Shown here: positions 7,472-14,015 of the stretch, one piece after another
How positions within the stretch are numbered: the first letter of the stretch is position 1
Layout of the letters: each line of letters begins with the position of its first letter
NCBI GenBank assembly: GCA_025463965.1
Contig: JAODBN010000059.1
Location: 1 to 17,712 of the forward strand
From: Acidimicrobiaceae bacterium
GTDB taxonomy: Bacteria > Actinomycetota > Acidimicrobiia > Acidimicrobiales > Bog-793
Direction: 5' to 3'
Length of the DNA: 17,712 nucleotides
Program-made: the position numbers and the translations under genes
The notes under the pieces: generated by a model
The model's input: only the letters and a program-made list of their open reading frames with translations
Told to the model about the DNA's origin: nothing
The model's database searches: none

Positions 7472-8419
7472 CTAGGGGCCGACGATTCTCGGTAAGACCG
7501 CCTCCGCCCCGTCTGTCGACGCGCTGGGACTGGCCTTCGGCGGTCGGCGTTGCGAGCGGGTGAGCGTCATCCCGATGCTTGCCGCCACGACGAGGGCGAT
7601 CCCTGCGAGGCGTGCCGGCGGCAGCCGTTGATTGAGGAGAAGGACCCCGATGAGGGCCGCCCCCGCTGGGTTCAGGCTCGTGAGCACGCCGAACACGGCC
7701 GCCGAGAGCCGGCGCAGTGCCAGGAAGTCAAGGCTGTAGCCGACGGCGGAGGACAAGACGCCGACGGCCAGCCCGATCAGCAAGGTGGACGGGCGCCAGA
7801 GGGCGGCTCCCGCAACGGTGACGCCGGCGGGGAGCACCAGCAAGGTGCCGAAGATGCTCGCCACGCTCAGGCCGGCGAGACCGCTTCCCCGCCTTCCGAG
7901 GCGCTGGTTGAGAATGATGTAGCAGGCCCAACACGCCGCGGCGACGAGGGCGAACAGCACTCCCACCGCATCGGAGAACTTGAGGCTGCCGCCGATCAGC
8001 AGGATCCCCGCGACCGTCGGGAGCGCCCAAGACCTCTGGCGCGCCGAGGTGGCGGTCACGAGGGTGACGGTCAGCGGGCCCAGATATTCGAGGGTGATGC
8101 CGGTCGCGAGCGGCAGCCGGCTGATCGCCAGGTAGAGGGAAAGGTTCATCGAGAGGAGCACGATCCCGAAGAGGGCGCTCGCGAGGACGTCGCCCCGGGT
8201 CCACCGGACCCGCCATGGCCGAGTGAGGGCCACAAGAGCGATAGACGCCCCGAGGAAGCGCAGGCTGACCGCTCCCACCGTGCCGACGAGCGGGAAGAGC
8301 CGAACGGCGAGGGCCGCGCCGAGCTGCACGGAGAGCACGCCCATGAGCGCGAGCGGAGCTCCCGCCACCGTGGCGCGTCTCCCCGGCGGCGCGCTCGAGG
8401 AGGGCGCGATCTCGCTCAT
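7472..8419 (-). CDS. EamA/DMT-family transporter, RhtA-like exporter
   Basis: Integral inner-membrane protein of 315 residues with about ten hydrophobic helices in two EamA repeats. The pattern resembles the E. coli homoserine/threonine exporter RhtA, for example FPLVG(T/A), the helix around ITLEYLGPL, and the second-repeat block GLAVGVLSSAVGYSL followed by ALRRL. It likely exports an amino acid, organic acid or pathway by-product; the ligand is inferred only. The ATG at 8419 (MSEIAPSSS) is chosen because helix 1 begins near residue 20; the frame extends to 8818 but crosses the terminator and the upstream gene. No Shine-Dalgarno is visible, and a TACTGT hexamer ends seven bases before the ATG, suggesting a leaderless transcript. 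Convergent with the Lpd-like gene, with 67 bases between that hold no clear terminator. Confidence 0.9.
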   Translation of the reverse strand: MSEIAPSSSAPPGRRATVAGAPLALMGVLSVQLGAALAVRLFPLVGTVGAVSLRFLGASIALVALTRPWRVRWTRGDVLASALFGIVLLSMNLSLYLAISRLPLATGITLEYLGPLTVTLVTATSARQRSWALPTVAGILLIGGSLKFSDAVGVLFALVAAACWACYIILNQRLGRRGSGLAGLSVASIFGTLLVLPAGVTVAGAALWRPSTLLIGLAVGVLSSAVGYSLDFLALRRLSAAVFGVLTSLNPAGAALIGVLLLNQRLPPARLAGIALVVAASIGMTLTRSQRRPPKASPSASTDGAEAVLPRIVGP

Positions 8420-8432
8420 GTGCTCAACAGTA
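8420..8432 (-). promoter_or_regulatory. Possible -10 box and weak operator-like match before the exporter
   Basis: Minus-strand TACTGTTGAGCAC directly before the exporter's ATG. TACTGT is the same -10-like hexamer seen at sites A and E, and ACTGTTGAGCAC matches the shared repeat at about 8 of 12 positions. No good -35 is seen. If real, the transcript starts at the ATG. Confidence 0.25.
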
Positions 8433-8457
8433 CGGACGCTCGGGCGACTCAAAAGAG

Positions 8458-8517
8458 GGTTGGCGGCGTCGCCGTCGCCAACCATGCTCGCCCGAATCCG
8501 AATCGGGCGAGCATGGT
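8458..8517 (-). terminator. Double-hairpin terminator of the DHDPS-family gene
   Basis: Read on the minus strand, a perfect 15-base-pair stem with a seven-base loop (8481-8495 with 8503-8517) lies 13 bases after the stop at 8530. A second hairpin (8458-8465 with 8476-8483) follows, then CTCTTTT (8451-8457). The two stems share bases 8481-8483. This should end transcription before the exporter gene. Confidence 0.75.
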
Positions 8518-8529
8518 CCCCGGCAACCG

Positions 8530-9489
8530 CTAGAGGAGACCCTCCTGCTCGAGCACACGCCGTACCCCGGCGACCTCGTTCTCGTCGAGCTGGATCTGAG
8601 GAAGCCCCATGGCGTTGGAGTCGAAGATCCCGCGCAGCATGAGCGAGGTCTTGAAGCCTCCGAGGCCGGCGGAGTTCGGGCCCTTCTTCGAGCGGTCGGC
8701 CTGGGCCGTCACCGCGAAGACACGGACGAGGCGCTCCTGCTGCTCCTTGGCGGCGGCCCAGTCCCCCTTCTTGCAGGTCTCGTAGAGGGCGACGTATCCG
8801 TGTGGGTCGACGTTGCACAGCCCCGGCACGGCGCCGTCCGCTCCGAAGAGCATGACCGCGTCGATCACGAGCTCCGAGCCGGTGAACACCGAGAACTCTT
8901 CGAGGGGGCGCGAGCCGGTGATGAGGGACCGCAGCCCGGGGAAGTCTCCACTCGAGTCCTTGGCCGCCTGGAGGACGCCATCAGAGGCGAGCTCGAGAAG
9001 GAGCGACGTCTCGAGCTTGGAGTTGACGGCGATCGGGATGTCGTAGGCGACAAGGGGAAGGCCGATGCGCTCCTTGATGATCCGGTAGTGCCGCTCGACC
9101 TCGGCGCGGTGCGGCGCCCAGGTGTAGAAGGGAGCGGTGACCACGATCGCGTCGGCGCCGAGGTCCTTGGCCCGCTGGGCCTGGTCCAGCACGCGCCCTG
9201 TCGAGGTGTCGATCGATCCGGCGAGCACGGGGACCTGACCGCCGACGACCTTCACGGCGACCTCGATCACCTTCGCCCGCTGGGCGTCGGTCAAGAAGGC
9301 GACCTCGCTCGAGGAGCCGAGCACGAAGATGCCGTGGACACCCGCCTCGAGCTGGAAGCTCAGGTGACGCTCGAAGGAGGCGGTGTCGACCTCGAGGTCT
9401 GGGGTGAGGGGAGTGCACACAGGCGGCACGATTCCCTCGAGCCACCTACCTTTGGCCGTCCCGCGGCTCGCCTCGGTCGTGCTGGTCAC
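8530..9489 (-). CDS. DHDPS/N-acetylneuraminate lyase family aldolase (copy 1)
   Basis: Class I, Schiff-base-forming TIM-barrel enzyme that adds or removes pyruvate or dehydrates a keto-deoxy sugar acid. Numbered from the GTG at 9489: the GSSSE loop (58-62) stands for the usual GTTGE, Tyr149 is in AYDIP and the Schiff-base Lys177 in AAKDSSGD. I chose GTG 9489 because GGAGG lies eight bases upstream; the GTG at 9498 would sit against that Shine-Dalgarno. 319 residues is normal to slightly long, with a Pro/Ser-poor C-terminal extension NSAGLGGFKTSL typical of the non-biosynthetic group. Divergent from the LDH2 gene, with operator site D between, and followed by a strong terminator. Context favours a catabolic aldolase or dehydratase over lysine synthesis. 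Not close to the copy at 10719. Confidence 0.93.
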   Translation of the reverse strand: MTSTTEASRGTAKGRWLEGIVPPVCTPLTPDLEVDTASFERHLSFQLEAGVHGIFVLGSSSEVAFLTDAQRAKVIEVAVKVVGGQVPVLAGSIDTSTGRVLDQAQRAKDLGADAIVVTAPFYTWAPHRAEVERHYRIIKERIGLPLVAYDIPIAVNSKLETSLLLELASDGVLQAAKDSSGDFPGLRSLITGSRPLEEFSVFTGSELVIDAVMLFGADGAVPGLCNVDPHGYVALYETCKKGDWAAAKEQQERLVRVFAVTAQADRSKKGPNSAGLGGFKTSLMLRGIFDSNAMGLPQIQLDENEVAGVRRVLEQEGLL

Positions 9490-9537
9490 TGCCCCCACCT
9501 CCGTCGTCGGAATTCGCCTTTGAGACTAACATCGCGA

Positions 9538-9549
9538 ACTGTAGACAAT
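9538..9549. promoter_or_regulatory. Putative GntR/FCD operator, site D
   Basis: ACTGTAGACAAT, one base different from site A, in the 144-base divergent gap between the aldolase (minus) and the LDH2-type dehydrogenase (plus). On the minus strand it carries TACAGT, a possible -10; on the plus strand TTGAGA at 9520-9525 and TAGACA at 9542-9547 could form a weak promoter with a 16-base spacer. One site could control both directions. Confidence 0.55.
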
Positions 9550-9633
9550 CGACTACGCTCGTTTGTCAGCGGGACAAGCGAGGCGAGGACGGCAAGAGGC
9601 CGGGCGCCGTCCACCGTTCGGGCAGGGGGGACC

Positions 9634-10710
9634 ATGGCAATCGCCGGGGAAGCGCACGTGAAAGAAGAGTCTGCCGAACCGCATTTCGGTGAGGAGGAGC
9701 TGGTGCGCGTCGCCCGCTCCGTCCTCCAGGCGCTCGGAGCACCGGTCGACATCGCCGAGCTCGTCGCCGAGTCCCTCATCCTCTCCAACCTCGTCGGACA
9801 CGACTCGCACGGCATCGTCCGCCTCCTTCAGTACTCCGATTGGGTCTTCAACGAGCAGATCCGTCCCGCCGGCCGGCCCTCCCGAACGGGTGGCAAGGGT
9901 GCCGTGGCCACGGTCGATGGCTCCTGGGGGTTCGGCCAGCCGGCCGCGCGGATGGCCACGGAGCTCGCCATCGAGCTCGCAGAGGCGCACGGGGTGGCGG
10001 CCGTCGCCATCAGCTCGTGCAATCACATCGGCCGGCTCGGCGAGTACGCCGCCACCATCGCCCGGGCCAACAAGATGGGCATGGCGTTCTGCAACTCCGG
10101 GCCCGTCGTCGCGCCATTCGGGGGAGCCGGGCGCGTGATGGGAACCAATCCTTTTGCCTGGTCGGCCCCGCTCGAGTCGGGCGAAGTGGTCCTTGACTTC
10201 GCGACGTCGAACGTCGCGGAGGGAAAGTTGAGGATCGCCCTTGCCGAGGGACGCCAGGCGCCTCCCGGGAGCCTCGTCGACGTCAACGGGCTTCCGAGCA
10301 ACGAGCCGGCCGACTTCTACGCAGGCGGAGCGCTGTTGCCCTTCGGCGCCCACAAGGGCTCGGGGATGTCCATGCTGATCGAGCTGACGGCGGGGCTGAT
10401 GTCCGGGATGGGCTCGTCCTGTGACCCGGAGTACCTGGGTGGCAACGGGACGCTCATCTTCGCGGTCGATCCCGAGGCCTTCGTCTCGTTCTCCCGCTAC
10501 CTCGAGCAGGCCGAGACGTTCTGCCGTGAGGCCAAGCGGATCGGAGGAGGCTCCGAGGGGCTCGAGGTGCTGCTCCCCGGAGAGGTGGAGCAGCGCACGC
10601 TCGCCGCCCGCCGGGCCGGCGGGGTCGTCATCCCGACCGAGATCCGCTCGCAGATCACTCAGCTCGCGGACCGCCTAGAGGTGAGCGTCGGCGAGCTCGC
10701 CGTCCACTAG
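9634..10710 (+). CDS. LDH2/malate dehydrogenase family (YlbC/ComC-type) oxidoreductase
   Basis: NAD(P)-dependent 2-hydroxyacid or imino-acid oxidoreductase of the non-Rossmann LDH2 family (ureidoglycolate, malate, sulfolactate and piperideine-carboxylate enzymes). Visible: GHDSHGIVRL near residue 56 with the conserved SHG, NHIGRLGEYA, GTNPFAWSAP, LDFATS..A.GK, and LPFGAHKGSGM, the nucleotide-binding segment, followed by a GNGTLIFAVDPEAF C-terminal strand. The ATG at 9634 follows AGGGGGG by three bases and gives 358 residues, as usual. The frame extends left to 8800 but that part is antisense to the aldolase gene. It is followed after eight bases by the second DHDPS-family gene, so the two form a pair: one likely oxidises or reduces a keto/hydroxy acid that the other makes or uses. 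Substrate not assigned. Confidence 0.94.
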   Translation: MAIAGEAHVKEESAEPHFGEEELVRVARSVLQALGAPVDIAELVAESLILSNLVGHDSHGIVRLLQYSDWVFNEQIRPAGRPSRTGGKGAVATVDGSWGFGQPAARMATELAIELAEAHGVAAVAISSCNHIGRLGEYAATIARANKMGMAFCNSGPVVAPFGGAGRVMGTNPFAWSAPLESGEVVLDFATSNVAEGKLRIALAEGRQAPPGSLVDVNGLPSNEPADFYAGGALLPFGAHKGSGMSMLIELTAGLMSGMGSSCDPEYLGGNGTLIFAVDPEAFVSFSRYLEQAETFCREAKRIGGGSEGLEVLLPGEVEQRTLAARRAGGVVIPTEIRSQITQLADRLEVSVGELAVH

Positions 10711-10718
10711 GCGGGGAC

Positions 10719-11648
10719 GTGCAACCACTGAGCCGTGACCGGCTCCGCGGGACCTGGGGCGCGGTGCTGCTGCCGCTCGCCGACGACGACTCCGTCGAGT
10801 GGGGCCTGCTTCGCGACGAGGTCGAGGTCCTTGTCGGGATGGGACTCGCCGGCCTGTACACGAACGGCTCCGCAGGCGAGCTCCACTCGCTCGAGGAGAG
10901 CGAGGTCGACGGCGTCAACGAGATCGTCGCGCAGGCCTGCACCAAGGCGAACCTCCCGTTCCAGATCGGGGCCAGCCAGATGAGCGGCCAGATCTGCCTG
11001 TCGAGGATCCGGCGGGCCCGCGAGCTCGCCCCCTCGGCGATCCAGGTCATCCTGCCGGACTGGTTCCCCCTCGCTACGCGCGAGGTGATGGCCGCTGTCG
11101 AGCGCATGGCCGAAGTCGCCGACCCTGTTCCCTTAGTCCTCTACAACCCGCCTCATGCAAAGACCCGGTGCGACCCCGAGGAGTTCGGACGCCTCGCCGC
11201 GGCGGTCCCCGGCCTGGTCGGGATCAAGGTGGCCGGTGGCGACGCCGACTGGTACAAGGAGATGCGAGCCGCTGCGCCCGACCTCGCGGTGTTCGTGGCG
11301 GGACACGCACTGGCGAGCGGTCGCCAGCAAGGAGCAGCGGGGGCCTACTCGAACGTCGCGTGCTTGAACCCGGCCGGAGCGCTGGCCTGGGAGCGACAGA
11401 TGAGCGAGGATCCCGAGGCGGCATTGGAGCTCGAGAAGCGCATCAACGAGTTCCTCGCGCTCCACATCTTTCCGATCCAGGCCAGGGGCTTTTCCAACGC
11501 AGCCCTTGACAAGACGCTCGCTCGGATCGGGGGCTGGGCAGAGGTGGGCACGCGTGTGCGTTGGCCCTACTCTTCGGTCCCCGAAGCGGAGGCCGCCGCA
11601 TTGGCGCCGATCGCCCGTGCCGAGCTTCCGGAGCTCTTCTCGGCCTGA
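10719..11648 (+). CDS. DHDPS/N-acetylneuraminate lyase family protein (copy 2)
   Basis: Second Schiff-base TIM-barrel aldolase or dehydratase. TNGSAGE at 48-54 replaces the GTTGE loop, Tyr142 is in LYNPP and the Schiff-base Lys170 in VGIKVAGG. 309 residues is typical. The GTG at 10719 lies eight bases after the dehydrogenase stop with GGGG just before it, implying translational coupling. It differs widely from the copy at 8530 outside the active-site motifs, so the two are old paralogues or separate acquisitions, with different substrates likely. An internal stretch FVAGHALASGRQQGAAGAYS fits the family's substrate-sensing region. Role inferred: retro-aldol cleavage or dehydration of a 2-keto-3-deoxy acid linked to the LDH2-type enzyme. 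Confidence 0.93.
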   Translation: MQPLSRDRLRGTWGAVLLPLADDDSVEWGLLRDEVEVLVGMGLAGLYTNGSAGELHSLEESEVDGVNEIVAQACTKANLPFQIGASQMSGQICLSRIRRARELAPSAIQVILPDWFPLATREVMAAVERMAEVADPVPLVLYNPPHAKTRCDPEEFGRLAAAVPGLVGIKVAGGDADWYKEMRAAAPDLAVFVAGHALASGRQQGAAGAYSNVACLNPAGALAWERQMSEDPEAALELEKRINEFLALHIFPIQARGFSNAALDKTLARIGGWAEVGTRVRWPYSSVPEAEAAALAPIARAELPELFSA

Positions 11649-11677
11649 AGGTCGCTGGGCCGAAGCGCGTGGTCGCC

Positions 11678-11707
11678 TTGAAGCCCGGGACTCGCTTCGT
11701 CTACTGT
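11678..11707 (+). promoter_or_regulatory. Putative promoter for the dehydrogenase-E2-E1 alpha unit
   Basis: TTGAAG (11678-11683), an 18-base spacer and TACTGT (11702-11707). The -10 overlaps operator site E, as at site A. Transcription would begin near 11713, leaving a leader of about 95 bases. Confidence 0.4.
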
Positions 11708-11714
11708 CAACATT
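11703..11714. promoter_or_regulatory. Putative GntR/FCD operator, site E
   Basis: ACTGTCAACATT, matching the shared repeat in 10 or 11 of 12 positions, in the 159-base gap before the second 2-hydroxyacid dehydrogenase. It covers the -10 hexamer of the candidate promoter. Confidence 0.55.
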
Positions 11715-11719
11715 GCGCG

Positions 11720-11737
11720 GGGCCGGAAAACCGGCCT
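11720..11737 (+). other. GC hairpin in the dehydrogenase leader
   Basis: GGCCGG-AAAA-CCGGCC (11721-11736), a perfect six-pair stem with a tetraloop and one possible G-U pair outside it, between site E and the leader reading frame. It may affect leader translation or message stability; no T-tract follows, so it is not a standard terminator. Confidence 0.4.
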
Positions 11738-11757
11738 ACCGAACGAGCGGGGGGCAG

Positions 11758-11811
11758 ATGGGCAGGTTGCTTGCGGGGTCAGTGGTCGCGTTGCGCGGCC
11801 AGTCGTCGTGA
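11758..11811 (+). CDS. Possible 17-residue leader peptide coupled to the next gene
   Basis: ATG at 11758 is preceded by CGGGGGGCAG, a good ribosome-binding site, and opens MGRLLAGSVVALRGQSS, ending in TGA at 11809-11811. That stop overlaps the GTG start (11808) of the dehydrogenase, which has no Shine-Dalgarno of its own. The arrangement suggests translation of the leader is needed to start the gene. Purely sequence-based; no homologue is known to me. Confidence 0.4.
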   Translation: MGRLLAGSVVALRGQSS

Positions 11812-12773
11812 AGCCGGTCGTCGCGGTCGCGGAGACCGCCTTCCCGGACCGGTCACGGTTGCTCGAGCACTTCGGGGACGTGGCCGAGCTGCGTTTCGTC
11901 GACCTCTCCACTCCGGACGCGGTCGCATCGGCGACGGAGGGCGCCTCGGCGGTCATCGTGGCGCTCCATCCGATGCGAGCCGAGCACATTGGGGCCTTCT
12001 CACCTGACGTGCGGGTGATCGGGCGGGCCGGCGTCGGGCTCGACTCGATCGACCTCGTGGCGGCTGAGGCCGCCGGGGTGACCGTCGTGAACGAGCCGGG
12101 CTACGGCTCCCGGGAGGTCGCTTCCCACGCGGTCGCCATGTTGCTGTCGCTCCAGCGCAAGCTGCCCCAGGCGGACGCCTACGTGCGTGCCGGCTGGTCG
12201 GGCGGGCTCACCCTGGCGCCGATGAAGGGCGTCGACGAGCTGGTAGTCGGCCTCGTCGGTTGCGGCCGGATCGGCTCAGCGGCCGCCGAGATGCTCTTGG
12301 GGCTCGTGGCCGAGGTGCTGGTGTACGACCCCGCCGCCGGAGCCCTCCCGGCCGGGGTGGAACGTGTCGAGGACCTGAAGGAGCTGCTCGGGCGCTCCGA
12401 TGCGATCTCGCTGCACCTTCCGCTCGGGCCAGACACCGAGAAGATGGTCGATGCCTCGTTCCTCGGGGCGCTCCGACCCGGTGCGATCCTCGTCAACGTC
12501 TCTCGAGGCGGCCTCGTGGACGAAGACGCGCTGGTCGCGGCCCTCGAGAGCGGCCAGGTCGGCGGGGCGGGGCTGGACGTGTTCCAAAAGGAGCCCCTCC
12601 CGCAGAGCTCGCCATTGCTGAGCGCGCCGAACACGCTGTTCACCCCCCACGACGCCTCCTACTCGGAGCGCTCGTCGTGGCGCCTCGCAAGCTGGACGAT
12701 CGGAGACTCGCTCGAGTACCTGAGCTCGGGTTCGGTCGAGCATGGCAACGTGGTCGTACGGGGGACCCGGTGA
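11808..12773 (+). CDS. D-2-hydroxyacid dehydrogenase, CtBP-type (copy 2)
   Basis: NAD(P)-dependent 2-hydroxyacid dehydrogenase. Rossmann motif GCGRIG at 151-156; catalytic Arg233 in NVSRGG, Glu262 in DVFQKEP and His281 in TPHDASYSER. 321 residues. The GTG at 11808 has no ribosome-binding site but overlaps the stop of a 17-codon leader frame that does. It is paralogous to the gene at 1385: the same VRVIGRxGVGxD, EVASHA, LQRK, SYSER and C-terminal HGN..V blocks. The Ser-Tyr-Ser-Glu after the catalytic His matches the CtBP-like subgroup (TPHxAxYSEE) rather than classic glycerate or lactate dehydrogenases. It heads a unit with E2 and E1 alpha, so it may supply the 2-oxo acid used by them. That link is inference. 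Confidence 0.93.
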   Translation: MKPVVAVAETAFPDRSRLLEHFGDVAELRFVDLSTPDAVASATEGASAVIVALHPMRAEHIGAFSPDVRVIGRAGVGLDSIDLVAAEAAGVTVVNEPGYGSREVASHAVAMLLSLQRKLPQADAYVRAGWSGGLTLAPMKGVDELVVGLVGCGRIGSAAAEMLLGLVAEVLVYDPAAGALPAGVERVEDLKELLGRSDAISLHLPLGPDTEKMVDASFLGALRPGAILVNVSRGGLVDEDALVAALESGQVGGAGLDVFQKEPLPQSSPLLSAPNTLFTPHDASYSERSSWRLASWTIGDSLEYLSSGSVEHGNVVVRGTR

Positions 12774-12809
12774 GCCTCGCCGGGCCGTCGCTGCACTAGG
12801 AGGAAAACG

Positions 12810-14015
12810 GTGGAGGAGATCTTCGTGCCGGCCTCCGGCATGGCGATGGAAGACGTGCTCTTCGCCGAGTGGCTGAAGCAGCCCGGCGATCCAGTTGCGG
12901 CGGGCGAGGCTGTGGCGGTCGTGGAGACCGACAAGTCAACGGTCGAGCTGAGCGGCACCACCGCGGGCCGCCTCTCGCGCCACCTCGTCGCCGCCGGTGA
13001 CCGGGTGCGCGGGGGAGTGACCGTCGCGTACGTGCTCGCCGAGGGCGAAACCGAGCCGGGCGGGTCGCAGGAGCCAGCGGCTCCTGCGAGCGCATTGGCG
13101 CCACAGCCAGGCGCGAGCGCCGATCCGGTGCCCGCGAAGGCTGCCGGAGGCGCCCACACGATGAGCCCGCGTCAACGCCGGGCGCTCGCCCGCGCAGAGG
13201 CACCGAGCGCTCCTCCACCCTTCGACCCCTCCGCGCTCAGCGGGGCGCCGGTCGAGGAGCCCGTCGAGGCGGCGCTCGTACCGACGGCGGACGTGGACGA
13301 GGCTCCGGGCGCTCCGGCCGCATCGGCCTCCACGGGCTCGACGGCGACGGCCCCTACTTCCGGCTCACCGGCTCCACGTGCGGCGTCGGCAGATTCGAGC
13401 AATCGACGTGCGACCGCGGAACTCGTCAGCGAGTCCTGGCGGACCGTGCCGCACTTCTCGGTAGGGCGAGAGGTGCGCGCTGAGGGGCTGCTCGCGGCGC
13501 TGGAGCGCCTGCGTTCTGACGGAGTCAAGGCGACGGTGACCGACCTTTTGGTCTCCGCCCTGGGCCATGCCCTCGAAGGTGTAGGCGAGGCTTCCGACGT
13601 GGGGCTCGCCGTGGCGACCGAGTGGGGCGTGCTGATCCCCGTGCTGCGCGGTGTCGCCAGCAAGTCACCGGCCGAGCTGGCTGGACAGCGGGAGGCCGCA
13701 GTGGGGCGAGCCAGGGCTCGACGGATGGGGTCGGCGGACGCGACTGCGCCCTTTGCCACCCTCTCCAATCTCGGGACGATGGGCGTCGACTGGTTCACCG
13801 GCGTCGTGCCGCTTGGACAGGTGGCGCTCCTCACGGTCGGCCAGATCGCACAGCGAGCGGTGGTCGAGGGCCGAGGGCTCGTGGTTGCGCCGTCCTTCAC
13901 GGCGATCTTGACGGCTGACCACCGCCGCTACGACGGGGTGGACTCAGCGCGGCTGCTCGCCGGCTTCGCCGAGCACCTGGACAAGCTGGCCGGAGCCGGC
14001 GAGGAGGCGTCATGA
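12810..14015 (+). CDS. 2-oxoacid dehydrogenase E2 acyltransferase (lipoyl protein)
   Basis: Lipoate acyltransferase core of a 2-oxoacid dehydrogenase complex, moving an acyl group from E1 to CoA. Lipoyl domain at residues 1-80 with lipoylated Lys42 in ETDKSTVE; an Ala/Pro/Ser-rich linker (about 81-115); a short SPRQRRALARAEA segment (119-131) resembling only the first helix of the E1/E3-binding domain, without the usual GTGxxGRI; a second Ala/Pro/Ser linker (about 132-198); then the catalytic domain with SESWRTVPHFS (207-217) and the active-site DHRRYDG (His371, Asp375). Perfect AGGAGG seven bases before the GTG at 12810. 401 residues. It overlaps E1 alpha by four bases (ATGA), implying stoichiometric synthesis. 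The acyl substrate is unknown. Confidence 0.93.
   Translation: MEEIFVPASGMAMEDVLFAEWLKQPGDPVAAGEAVAVVETDKSTVELSGTTAGRLSRHLVAAGDRVRGGVTVAYVLAEGETEPGGSQEPAAPASALAPQPGASADPVPAKAAGGAHTMSPRQRRALARAEAPSAPPPFDPSALSGAPVEEPVEAALVPTADVDEAPGAPAASASTGSTATAPTSGSPAPRAASADSSNRRATAELVSESWRTVPHFSVGREVRAEGLLAALERLRSDGVKATVTDLLVSALGHALEGVGEASDVGLAVATEWGVLIPVLRGVASKSPAELAGQREAAVGRARARRMGSADATAPFATLSNLGTMGVDWFTGVVPLGQVALLTVGQIAQRAVVEGRGLVVAPSFTAILTADHRRYDGVDSARLLAGFAEHLDKLAGAGEEAS

Noticed and set aside
8420..8818. Upstream extension of the exporter
   Set aside because: Would translate through the double-hairpin terminator and the aldolase gene in another frame.
8800..9633. Upstream extension of the LDH2-type gene
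   Set aside because: Antisense to the aldolase gene; the family N-terminus begins near the ATG at 9634, which has its own ribosome-binding site.
12770..12799. Nine-codon GTG frame overlapping the dehydrogenase stop and ending before the E2 Shine-Dalgarno
   Set aside because: Too short and without its own ribosome-binding site; E2 has a perfect AGGAGG and needs no coupling.
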